NCBI GenBank assembly: GCA_031284105.1
Contig: JAITAN010000219.1
Span: 1 to 22,874 of the forward strand
Source of the DNA: Treponema sp.
Lineage (GTDB): Bacteria; Spirochaetota; Spirochaetia; Treponematales; Breznakiellaceae
DNA length: 22,874 nucleotides
Direction of reading: 5' to 3'
Shown: positions 15,428 through 22,706 of the stretch, in pieces
How the letters are laid out: each line of letters starts with the position of its first letter
How positions within the stretch are numbered: position 1 is the stretch's first letter
The notes under the pieces: generated by a model
Told to the model about the DNA's origin: nothing
Database searches by the model: none
The model's input: only the letters and a program-made list of their open reading frames with translations
Made by a program: the position numbers and the translations under genes

Positions 15428-15799
15428 CTAACTTATCAATTTCAGATATTCCGCAGCAGAAAGCAGCATATCCGCAGGAAGCGTTCCATGCGCCCTGATA
15501 AGCCATGTCTCATACGGCGCGTTGTTGATCGATTCCGGCGCATCAAGCAACGTTTGGTTTACCTCCATAACGCTGCCGTCAAGCGGACTGTAAATCTCAG
15601 AAACCGCCTTCACGGACTCCACATCCGCGAAAGAGGTTTTCGCTGTCAGCGTATCACCCGGCTGCGGTACATTGATAAACACAATGTCCCCGAGCTCTTG
15701 CTGGGCAAAATCGGTCAAGCCGATCTCGTACGCGCCGCCTTCAAGTTCACGAACCCATTCATGGGATTTCGTGTAGCGTAAATTTTCCGGAATATACAT
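15428..15799 (-). CDS. gcvH: Glycine cleavage system H protein (lipoyl carrier)
   Basis: A 123-residue carrier protein. The lipoylation lysine is Lys64 in ESVKAVSEIYSP, followed by the conserved SPLDGSVMEVN turn. It shuttles the aminomethyl group between the P and T proteins and is reoxidised by the L protein. AGGAGAA lies just before the ATG at 15799. It sits between gcvT and gcvPA. Confidence 0.95.
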   Translation of the reverse strand: MYIPENLRYTKSHEWVRELEGGAYEIGLTDFAQQELGDIVFINVPQPGDTLTAKTSFADVESVKAVSEIYSPLDGSVMEVNQTLLDAPESINNAPYETWLIRAHGTLPADMLLSAAEYLKLIS

Positions 15800-15821
15800 A
15801 CATTTCTCCTAAATTATTATC

Positions 15822-16913
15822 TTACCGTTTGTAAAACGGTAGTACGGTAACAACCGCTTCTATTCTGCGTCCGCGTATGTCTATCTCAACCTTCCGCCCG
15901 TCCGCCGTATACTCACGCTGTACAAGCGCCATTGCGATAGCTTCCTTCAGGTGGGGACTAAATGAGCCGGATGTTGTTTTGCCGATGACAACGCCGTCTA
16001 CAAAAACATCTTCACCGCCGCGAGAAATACCGCGTCCTATAACTCGCAACCCTGTACGGATGCGGGCGGGCGTTTCCCTGCCGATGAGCGATTGTTTTCC
16101 TATGAAATCAGGCTTTTCCATCTTGATTGCAAACGAAAGTCCGGCTTCAAAAGGCGTAATGTCATCGGACATCTCGTGTCCGTACAAGGGCATTGCGGCT
16201 TCAAGGCGGAGCGTATCGCGGCTGCCGAGACCGCAGGGGGTAAGTCCGTCGTCTTTTCCCGCATTAAGGAGTTTTTCCCACAGAGGAACCGCATCATCCG
16301 GCGCGCAGTACAGCTCAAAACCCTGTTCGCCCGTATATCCTGTGCGTGACACAATACACGGAATACCGCCGACCTTGCCGTTTTCAATGAGCGTATAATA
16401 CAGAGAGGGAATTGACGATGGGTCTGCTAAACGGGCAAGAATACGCTCCGACAGCGGTCCCTGCAAGGCGATCTGCGCCATTGAATCAGACACATCTTCA
16501 AATTGAACCGAACCTTCAAGATGGGAACGTATCCACACGGCGTCTTTCTCGCGGTTTGCCGCGTTAACAACTAAAAGGTAGCGTCCGGCGGCGTTGCCGT
16601 TCATGTTGCAGACAACGAGATCGTCAACGACGCCGCCCGTATCATTACACATCAACGTATAACGTACCCGTCCAACCGGCATATATGAAATATTATTGGT
16701 TAGAATATGCTGGAGGTTCTTGAGTGCATCTTGACCGGTAATAATGAATTCCCCCATGTGCGACACATCAAATATACCGCACCTATTCCGAACGGCCTCA
16801 TGTTCGGCTATAACGCCCTGTTCATACTGTACCGGAAGCAGGTACCCTGCAAACGGTACGATTTTCCCGCCATGCGCTTCATGCCAAGCGTAAAGAGGAG
16901 TTTTCTTTTCCAT
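15822..16913 (-). CDS. gcvT: Aminomethyltransferase (glycine cleavage T protein)
   Basis: The T protein transfers the methylene group from H protein to tetrahydrofolate and releases ammonia. At 363 residues it has the family length. Seen motifs include GKIVPFAGYLLPVQY, GIFDVSHMGEF, SRTGYTGEQGFELY and the folate-site region CGLGSRDTLRLEAAMPLYGHE. It is the first gene of the operon. The ATG at 16913 has no Shine-Dalgarno sequence and lies two bases from the predicted transcription start, so the message is probably leaderless. Confidence 0.95.
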   Translation of the reverse strand: MEKKTPLYAWHEAHGGKIVPFAGYLLPVQYEQGVIAEHEAVRNRCGIFDVSHMGEFIITGQDALKNLQHILTNNISYMPVGRVRYTLMCNDTGGVVDDLVVCNMNGNAAGRYLLVVNAANREKDAVWIRSHLEGSVQFEDVSDSMAQIALQGPLSERILARLADPSSIPSLYYTLIENGKVGGIPCIVSRTGYTGEQGFELYCAPDDAVPLWEKLLNAGKDDGLTPCGLGSRDTLRLEAAMPLYGHEMSDDITPFEAGLSFAIKMEKPDFIGKQSLIGRETPARIRTGLRVIGRGISRGGEDVFVDGVVIGKTTSGSFSPHLKEAIAMALVQREYTADGRKVEIDIRGRRIEAVVTVLPFYKR

Positions 16914-16921
16914 GATAAAAA

Positions 16922-16950
16922 ATCATAGCATGTTAGTAAAAATGTTGCAA
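16922..16950 (-). promoter_or_regulatory. gcv operon promoter, predicted to give a leaderless gcvT mRNA
   Basis: On the minus strand, TTGCAA (16945-16950) and TATGAT (16922-16927) are separated by exactly 17 bp. A start seven bases after the -10 falls at about 16915, two bases before the ATG at 16913. There is therefore no room for a glycine riboswitch after this start, and none is visible upstream. Confidence 0.65.
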
Positions 16951-17170
16951 GGAGGTGAAAAGAATATGTTGTGGTAATTCGCAGACGCGGGCTTCCGGAC
17001 GGTGAAGCGGACACCCGCGCCGCCGCAGCAGGTTGGCAGCCGGAGACATAACGCTTGACAAGGAAGAGCGACATAGCTATACTACCTACTACCTTAGCGA
17101 AGCAGCCAAACATAGCGTGAGGGACATGTGGATGTTCGCATGTAAGACAGGTACAGAGAGGAAGAGACGA
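16951..17170. other. Divergent intergenic region with a GC-rich hairpin
   Basis: The stretch separates gcvT and the coiled-coil gene. A nested stem at about 16988-17021 has outer arms CGCGGG/CCCGCG and inner arms GCTTC/GAAGC. No T-run follows. A frame from 17033 stays open into the next gene, but its extra codons have no ribosome binding site and look non-coding. Confidence 0.45.
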
Positions 17171-17677
17171 ATGTTAAACTTGGCGAATTCTTTTCGTTTA
17201 CGAAACAAACTCAAAGAACGAATCGGCGCCGTAACAAGCGCTATTGCAGACGCGGAATTCAGCAAAACCGAGGGAACAAAAGAAAGCACCAGTCCTTGTG
17301 ACGGAAAAACGCTTGAGGAAGCCGTTTGCGAGGTTGATATGCTTATGGGTCTCCTTCAGGACCTGAACGTTCGTATAGAAAAAGTCAATCTGGTCAATCG
17401 GGATTCGCTTATTGAGCTGGAAACCATCAAGGCGAAGATCGCGTTTTATAACACAATAACGCGGAAATGCCGCCGGATCAGGGCGTATGAATTCGAGTGC
17501 GATGAAAAAGGAGAGCGGGTAAAAGTCGCCAAAGAACCGCTCATTGATCAGGGTAAGATGACGGCCGTGCTTGCGGACTTGAAAAAAAAGAAAGACGCGC
17601 TTGAGGAAAAAATTGCGGCCGCGAACTTTACTACTGCGGTTGATATTGATCCCGATACGATCCTTTCATGGATATAA
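17171..17677 (+). CDS. Coiled-coil protein, possibly DIP1984 family
   Basis: A 168-residue, charged, helical protein. It opens MLNLANSFRLRNKLKERIGAV, continues with a Glu/Leu-rich helix (LEEAVCEVDMLMGLLQDLNVRI) and then has VNLVNRDSLIELETIKAKI, reminiscent of the DIP1984/septicolysin-like family, whose function is unknown. There is no signal peptide or membrane helix. I chose the ATG at 17171 because GAGAGGAAG lies upstream; starting at 17033 would add 46 unlikely residues. A terminator follows, so it is probably monocistronic. Family assignment is moderate. Confidence 0.6.
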   Translation: MLNLANSFRLRNKLKERIGAVTSAIADAEFSKTEGTKESTSPCDGKTLEEAVCEVDMLMGLLQDLNVRIEKVNLVNRDSLIELETIKAKIAFYNTITRKCRRIRAYEFECDEKGERVKVAKEPLIDQGKMTAVLADLKKKKDALEEKIAAANFTTAVDIDPDTILSWI

Positions 17678-17718
17678 GGCGCCCGAATCGTGAATACTGA
17701 GGGATTCCTCTTTTTAAT

Positions 17719-17755
17719 AACCCGTAAGGGTAATCAACGCGGGTCTTTTTTATCG
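17719..17755 (+). terminator. Terminator after the coiled-coil gene
   Basis: ACCCG and CGGGT arms enclose about 17 bases, followed by a run of six T with one C. A smaller stem, GAGG-GATT-CCTC with five T, lies just upstream near 17700. From 17756 to 18120 I see no gene; a short plus-strand frame around 17870-17980 has no known match and is broken by stops. Confidence 0.6.
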
Positions 17756-18050
17756 TGCTATTGTGTCCAATCAACACTTACTCTATACGATCAACATAAG
17801 GAACATGCTGGACATAACCCTTATCACTCTAAACGTTCAAACTTTACATGATTAAGGCATCGTTGATTGTAATGGCGTCGGTACGCTTGCTACCCTGCAC
17901 GTATACGCCGCCGCTATTGAGAGAGGAATCCCTTTTTATTATGGTACCAAAGGCTTCGCTATAGATTTATCCGATGCTCAATGCCGATAGCGGGAAGTAT
18001 GTCCCAAAACGCGGAAGAAGAATACGCGGTTAACCGCCGAAAGTATTTGG

Positions 18051-18078
18051 TTGAACCGGGCTATACATAGGGTATTCA
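18051..18078 (+). promoter_or_regulatory. Possible promoter of the NYN-domain gene
   Basis: TTGAAC (18051-18056) and TATTCA (18073-18078) are 16 bp apart, with a predicted start near 18085. AGGAAG at 18111-18116 then serves the ATG at 18122. The match is moderate. Confidence 0.35.
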
Positions 18079-18121
18079 GCATTAGAAGGATAAGAAATCT
18101 ATTTTTGACTAGGAAGAATAT

Positions 18122-18895
18122 ATGCCATTACTATCATTTTCAAGCCAGCAGGCCGTGGTTAAAGATCAGGCGAAACTGGCGGTGTTAATTGATGCGGATA
18201 ATGCCCAGTCGGTGAGCATTGAAGGGCTTTTGGACGAGGTCGCCAAGTACGGAGTCGCGAGTATCAAGCGGATATATGGGGACTGGACAAGTTCGTATCT
18301 CCGCTCGTGGAAAGATAAACTATTGGACTACGCTATTCAGCCCATTCAGCAGTTTTCCTATACAAGCGGGAAGAACGCCACGGATAGCGCCATGATAATA
18401 GATGCGATGGACCTGTTGTACAGCGATAAACTGGACGGCTTCTGCATCGTGTCAAGCGATTCCGATTTTACCCGTCTTGCGGCGCGGCTTCGTGAGAGCG
18501 GCAAGACGGTCTACGGCTTTGGGGAAAAAAAGACGCCCCGCTCGTTTGTCGCGGTGTGCGACAAATTCATCTATATCGAGATTTTGCGCGCGCAGCAGGA
18601 CGATGAAGATGCGAAATCCGGAGTTATAGCGAAAGCCCGCAAAGAGTTCAGCGTTGACAAAAAACTGCTGAAGCTGCTTGGAGATGCGGTGGACGATATT
18701 GCGGATGAGTCCGGATGGGCATACCTTGGGAGCGTGGGACAGAAGATCAACAACCGTTCCAGCGAGTTCGATCCGCGGAACTACGGCTTCAAGAAACTTG
18801 GCGATCTGCTTCGCGCGGTGCCTCAATTTGAGGCTGAAGAACGCCAGCACGAAAACGGCGGCGGCAGGCAGATATATATACGGAAGCGGGGGTGA
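18122..18895 (+). CDS. NYN-domain (LabA/DUF88-like) ribonuclease with C-terminal OST-HTH/LOTUS domain
   Basis: A 257-residue cytoplasmic protein. The NYN domain, a PIN-like metal-dependent RNase fold, covers about 17-160. Its acidic residues are seen at DADN (24-27), KNATDSAMIIDAMDLL (Asp88, Asp94) and SSDSDF (Asp113, Asp115). Residues about 175-255 match an OST-HTH/LOTUS domain: LLGDAVDDIADESGWAYLG, then DPRNYGFKKLGDLLRAV and a final beta strand IYIRKR. LOTUS domains bind RNA, in several cases G-quadruplex RNA. The pair implies RNA binding with cleavage, but the target is unknown. AGGAAG precedes the start. It has its own promoter and no obvious operon partner. Confidence 0.85.
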   Translation: MPLLSFSSQQAVVKDQAKLAVLIDADNAQSVSIEGLLDEVAKYGVASIKRIYGDWTSSYLRSWKDKLLDYAIQPIQQFSYTSGKNATDSAMIIDAMDLLYSDKLDGFCIVSSDSDFTRLAARLRESGKTVYGFGEKKTPRSFVAVCDKFIYIEILRAQQDDEDAKSGVIAKARKEFSVDKKLLKLLGDAVDDIADESGWAYLGSVGQKINNRSSEFDPRNYGFKKLGDLLRAVPQFEAEERQHENGGGRQIYIRKRG

Positions 18896-19045
18896 GCAGG
18901 CTTCGGCCTCATCCGGCATAGGACGTTTCAGCCTTCCGGCGCGGCTTGAGGTACGGATCGGAGGGGGGACGCGTCTAAAATCGCGGGCAACATGAGGGAA
19001 TAGGCAGTTCTATGAGCAGCCTTAATGTACGCGCGTCCCGCTGCG

Positions 19046-19133
19046 GCGGAGAGAACCGCATCTCACCGCGGAGAGAACCGCTTCTCGTGGCGGAGCGCAC
19101 GGCATCTCGCCGCGGAGAGAACCGCATCTCGCC
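19046..19133. repeat. Tandem array of four 22-bp dyad repeats
   Basis: Units start at 19046, 19068, 19090 and 19112, exactly 22 bp apart. The consensus starts GCGGAGAGAACCGC and ends TCTCGC. The left part contains GCGG-AGAGAA-CCGC, a 4-bp inverted repeat, and GAGA pairs with the later TCTC. The third unit is the most diverged. A GCGCGGCC-T6 segment follows at about 19141-19155. The array is followed by 600 bp with no recognisable gene on either strand. Confidence 0.85.
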
Positions 19134-19705
19134 GCATATTCGCGCGGCCTTTTTTGTCTATTATCTTATGGTCCGCGGTTCGGTTCCCGGAGGCGGTCCC
19201 CCCGATGTATACCCCCGTCTGACCCCTGACCAAGGCGGTGTTTGACCTCTGTTTCTGATCGGTTTATACGCCAAGGGGATTCCTGCATTTTTTAATACGA
19301 TACACTATCCGTATTTCAATTGTTAAGGAGAATAGGCAAAACGTTGAATCGCGTGTCCGCGAAATCTCCCGATTTAGGCACCCTTCCCCCGCATGGAACC
19401 GTACCGCCTTTACGGGGACTGTAGGCGCGTAGCCCCGCCGTCTTCATGCGAATGCGCCCCGCGTACTCGCGGCTTCAAGAAACTCTGCGGTTTGTTCCGG
19501 GCCGCGCCCGCTACCGATGCGCTTAACCCGAAACCCGCCGCCGCAATGCGGGGGATCGTTTGACGGAGGGCGCGTCAGCCCGCGGGCATGGGCCGTGTCC
19601 GGCCGCCAACGCCTCATCCGGGGAAGTTTTAGACGGCTAATACGGCGCCAGGCGTCTCCGTTACATAGCATAGGCTCTTTGCTCCGGCGTAGCGGTAAAT
19701 TGCTC
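19134..19705. other. Long intergenic region without a recognisable gene
   Basis: The stretch is GC-rich in parts and has several open frames, but none shows a ribosome binding site or a protein I can place. A minus-strand frame at 19444-19824 runs through the promoter of the next gene and is rejected. Confidence 0.5.
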
Positions 19706-19734
19706 TTGTTACAAATTTTCGCATGTGTTATAAT
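19706..19734 (+). promoter_or_regulatory. Near-consensus promoter giving a probably leaderless HD-GYP message
   Basis: TTGTTA (19706-19711), a 17-bp spacer and a perfect TATAAT (19729-19734). A start seven bases after the -10 falls on the A of the ATG at 19741. This excludes the upstream ATG at 19723, which would lie before the transcription start. Confidence 0.7.
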
Positions 19735-19740
19735 GAAGGT

Positions 19741-20814
19741 ATGAAGGCTATACGAAAGAAAATCATAATGGTTGATGATAATGTTATCAATCTGACGCTG
19801 GGTAAAAGCATTTTGTCCCAGCAATACGACATTTTTACGGTGCCTTCGGGTGAAAAACTCTTTAAGATACTTGAGGCGGTAAAACCGGATATTTTGCTTC
19901 TTGATATAGAGATGCCCGAAATGTCCGGTTACGAGGTGATAAAACGCCTCAAAGCCTTCAAAGAGACCGCGAACATACCGGTCATTTTTTTGACCATACG
20001 GAAGGACAACAACAGCGAACTTGAAGGGCTTAACCTCGGCGCGGTTGATTACATTACAAAACCGTTTTCCCCGGCCCTCCTGTTAAAACGAATTGAGATA
20101 CACCTGCTGGTGGAAAGCCAAAAAAACTCGCTGAAAATCTACAACAAAGAACTGGAAACGCTGGTGTTGAAAAAAACGGAAACCATTCTCGGTATGCAGA
20201 ACTCCATGTTTAATGCGGTCATCGACTTGGTAGAGTTCCGCGACGTCTCAAATAAGGGACACCTTAAACGAACCTACCAATACCTCAAAATACTTGTCGA
20301 GGCCATGCAGAGGAGCGAGACGTACTATAAAGAGATAGCGGACTGGGACGATATAGAAACCGTGTTAAAATCTTCCCGGCTTCACGATATAGGAAAAATC
20401 TCCATCAGCAATGATATTCTGCTTAAAGCGGGTAAGTTGACCGAAGAGGAGTTTGAAGAAATGAAAAAACACACCGTTTACGGGGTGAAAATTATCGAGA
20501 AACTCGAAGAAGATGCGCCGGATTATGAGTTCTTCAAATATGCGAAACTATTCGCAGGCACTCACCATGAACGGTGGGACGGCAAGGGGTACCCTTACGG
20601 GCTGGCGCGCGAAGCGATACCGATACAGGGGCGCCTTATGGCCGTTGCCGATGTGTACGATGCGCTTGTTTCCAAGCGGTTGTACAATATCCGGCAATCC
20701 CATCAAGATGTTGTGCAATGTATCAAAGACGGACAGGGAACCCAGTTCGATCCGAATTTGATCGAGTTGTTTATGAGCGTTTCCGGTGATTTTGAAAAGG
20801 TGTTAAAGCAGTAG
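19741..20814 (+). CDS. Response regulator with HD-GYP cyclic-di-GMP phosphodiesterase domain
   Basis: A 357-residue two-domain protein. The receiver domain (1-125) has the acidic pair at Asp12-Asp13, the phosphorylated Asp55 in LLDIEMPEMSG, Thr85 and Lys107. A helical linker leads to an HD-GYP domain (about 155-350). Its HD motif LHDIGK is at 215-216 and the signature HHERWDGKGYP at 275-285, so it should be catalytically active. It would degrade cyclic di-GMP on phosphorylation by an unseen histidine kinase, affecting motility or surface behaviour. The GAAGGT just before the ATG is too close to act as a ribosome binding site, in line with leaderless translation. A strong terminator follows. 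Confidence 0.9.
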   Translation: MKAIRKKIIMVDDNVINLTLGKSILSQQYDIFTVPSGEKLFKILEAVKPDILLLDIEMPEMSGYEVIKRLKAFKETANIPVIFLTIRKDNNSELEGLNLGAVDYITKPFSPALLLKRIEIHLLVESQKNSLKIYNKELETLVLKKTETILGMQNSMFNAVIDLVEFRDVSNKGHLKRTYQYLKILVEAMQRSETYYKEIADWDDIETVLKSSRLHDIGKISISNDILLKAGKLTEEEFEEMKKHTVYGVKIIEKLEEDAPDYEFFKYAKLFAGTHHERWDGKGYPYGLAREAIPIQGRLMAVADVYDALVSKRLYNIRQSHQDVVQCIKDGQGTQFDPNLIELFMSVSGDFEKVLKQ

Positions 20815-20825
20815 CATTGAATGAG

Positions 20826-20858
20826 CGCCTATAGGATTATCCTATAGGCGTTTTTTTT
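20826..20858 (+). terminator. Terminator or attenuator abutting the pyrB ribosome binding site
   Basis: Perfect 11-bp arms CGCCTATAGGA and TCCTATAGGCG enclose TTA, followed by eight T. The next base begins AGGAGGG, the pyrB ribosome binding site, and the ATG is at 20871. There is hardly room for a promoter between hairpin and gene, so pyrB may be reached only by read-through. Confidence 0.9.
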
Positions 20859-20870
20859 AGGAGGGTTTGT

Positions 20871-21794
20871 ATGTTATTTGGGCGGCATCTTATCGAGCCG
20901 GATAATTTTACGCTGGAAGAGCTGGAGACGATCTTCACTCTGGCGGAGAAAATCGAGCGGGAGGGTGATTATCTGCGGGATTCCTGCAAAGGCAAGGTGC
21001 TCGGCGCCCTGTTCTTTGAACCAAGCACCAGAACACGCCTGAGTTTCGAGGCCGCGATGCTCAGGCTTGGCGGGACCTGTCTGGGCTTTGCCGAGCCTAG
21101 CTCCAGTTCAACCGCGAAAGGCGAAAGCCTCGCCGACACGGTGCGTACCGTTTCGTGTTATGCGGACGTCATTGTGATGAGACACCCAAAGGAAGGCGCG
21201 GCGCTGCTGGCATCCCGCTATTCCGCGGCGCCGATTATCAACGCCGGAGACGGCGGGCATCACCACCCCACGCAGACGCTCACCGATCTGCTTACCATCC
21301 GTCAAATGCGCGGATCGATAGACAGCCTCACGGTCGGCTTCTGCGGGGACCTCAAGTTTGGACGCACGGTTCACTCGCTGGCCAAAGCCCTTGCCCGTTA
21401 CCCGCATATCACGATGATCTTTATTTCCCCGCCGGAACTCAGGATTCCGCGGTACATTACCGAGGGCTTTGCCGGTATCGGCGTTTCCTACGAGGAGACC
21501 GGCGATCTTGAAAAGGTGATCGGGGAACTTGACGTGCTGTACATGACCCGCGTGCAGCGGGAACGGTTCTTTAACGAGGAAGATTATATCAGGCTCAAGG
21601 ACAGTTACATTCTTAATGAGGAGAAGATGACCATGGCAAAAGAAGATATGACGGTGCTGCACCCGCTGCCCCGCGTCAATGAGATTGCGCCGGAAGTGGA
21701 TGCGGATCCGCGGGCCGCGTACTTCAGACAGGCGGCCTACGGCATGTATGTCCGAATGGCGCTGCTGTCATCCGTGCTGGGGGTTGTATGTTAA
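20871..21794 (+). CDS. pyrB: Aspartate carbamoyltransferase catalytic subunit
   Basis: Catalyses the condensation of carbamoyl phosphate and aspartate, the committed step of pyrimidine synthesis. The 307-residue protein has the carbamoyl phosphate motif FEPSTRTRLSFE (about 49-60), the STAKGESLADT loop, MRHPKEG and the HPTQTLTDL aspartate-side motif. AGGAGGG lies just before the ATG. The end overlaps the pyrI start by seven bases, so catalytic and regulatory chains are coupled. A terminator-like hairpin directly upstream suggests attenuation. Confidence 0.97.
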   Translation: MLFGRHLIEPDNFTLEELETIFTLAEKIEREGDYLRDSCKGKVLGALFFEPSTRTRLSFEAAMLRLGGTCLGFAEPSSSSTAKGESLADTVRTVSCYADVIVMRHPKEGAALLASRYSAAPIINAGDGGHHHPTQTLTDLLTIRQMRGSIDSLTVGFCGDLKFGRTVHSLAKALARYPHITMIFISPPELRIPRYITEGFAGIGVSYEETGDLEKVIGELDVLYMTRVQRERFFNEEDYIRLKDSYILNEEKMTMAKEDMTVLHPLPRVNEIAPEVDADPRAAYFRQAAYGMYVRMALLSSVLGVVC

Positions 21795-22222
21795 ATATAG
21801 CGAAAATAAAGAACGGTATTGTTATCGATCACATCAAAGCCGGACAGGGCATAAAGATTTTCAACTGGTTAGGGCTTGATAAAACGCATGACATGGTGGC
21901 GTTTGTGATAAACGCCGAATCCCCGACCATGGGGCGCAAGGACATCATCAAAATTGACAACACGATCGCCATAAGTTTTGAGGTGCTGGGGCTTATCGAT
22001 CCGAATATCACGGTAAACATCATTGAAAACGAAGAAATCCGGGAAAAGATACGACTCCGTCTTCCTGAACGCGTTGAAAACGTCCTTTATTGCAAAAACC
22101 CGCGTTGCATAACCGCGACAGAGCCGTATATCCCGCACATTTTCCATCTTGGAAACGAAGACCTGCGCGCTTACCGCTGCGAATACTGCGATGAAGTCTG
22201 TTCCGCGGGCGAATTGAGGTGA
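21788..22222 (+). CDS. pyrI: Aspartate carbamoyltransferase regulatory subunit
   Basis: The regulatory chain binds nucleotides in its N-terminal domain and zinc in its C-terminal domain, and joins catalytic trimers. The 144-residue protein has zinc ligands Cys102, Cys107 (YCKNPRC), Cys131 and Cys134 (CEYC), matching the E. coli arrangement. The NxxPxxGRKD-like nucleotide-domain segment NAESPTMGRKD is present. It begins inside the end of pyrB after a G-rich ribosome binding site. Confidence 0.95.
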   Translation: MLNIAKIKNGIVIDHIKAGQGIKIFNWLGLDKTHDMVAFVINAESPTMGRKDIIKIDNTIAISFEVLGLIDPNITVNIIENEEIREKIRLRLPERVENVLYCKNPRCITATEPYIPHIFHLGNEDLRAYRCEYCDEVCSAGELR

Positions 22223-22275
22223 TGCGGACGATCATTATGGTATGTGATAATACCTCTTTTGTGAGGAGGAAAACA

Positions 22276-22703
22276 GTGGAAATAGATTGTATTGGTCTTT
22301 TCGTGAATAATACGGAAACAATGGCAGATTTTATCGGGACATTATTGGATTCAAAACAAAGTGGAATGGAGACCCAAATACCGAACTTGAGGCGGGAAAT
22401 TGTCGTTTAATACTGTTTGGCAGAAACGATTTTGAGAATATGATCTCAAAATCGTTTGATTATCCGAAAGGTTTGAATGGGAGGGACAATGGAAATAGCA
22501 TATAATCTAAAGACGTATGATAAGGTTGATAAAGAATATAAACGCTTTATGGATTTAGGCGTTGAAAGTATTTTCCCGCCAGCAACGCAATGTCTTGGGG
22601 ACAGCGAACTTGTTATGTGGCTGATCCTGAAGGTAATTTATTGCGAAGCATCTGGAATAATACCCCGGAGCTTGCTCCAGTTCTAAAGTATGAGTATACT
22701 TGA
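22276..22703 (+). pseudogene. VOC (glyoxalase/bleomycin resistance-like) family pseudogene with three frameshifts
   Basis: A GTG at 22276 behind GAGGAGG begins MEIDCIGLFVNNTETMADF, a typical VOC-family opening. The frame shifts near 22335 to one reading IIGFKTKWNGDPN and CRLILFGRND, again near 22485 to MEIAYNLKTYDKVDKEY and FPPATQCLGDSE, and a third time near 22612 to CYVADPEGNLL. All pieces lie in the right order for one VOC protein of about 140 residues. The last frame stops at 22703. Local AT content is high, unlike pyrBI. The reading is incompatible with function unless sequencing errors are involved. Confidence 0.8.
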
Positions 22704-22706
22704 AGG

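Noticed and set aside
16914..17030. Glycine riboswitch before gcvT
   Set aside because: The minus strand lacks the conserved GGAGAG and GCCGAAGGAGCAA-like core, and the promoter places the start two bases from the ATG.
17033..17170. Upstream extension of the coiled-coil gene
   Set aside because: It would start at TTG without a ribosome binding site; the ATG at 17171 has a good one and gives the expected length.
19444..19824. Minus-strand frame of 126 codons before the HD-GYP gene
   Set aside because: It covers a near-consensus promoter and the start of the response regulator on the other strand and resembles no protein.
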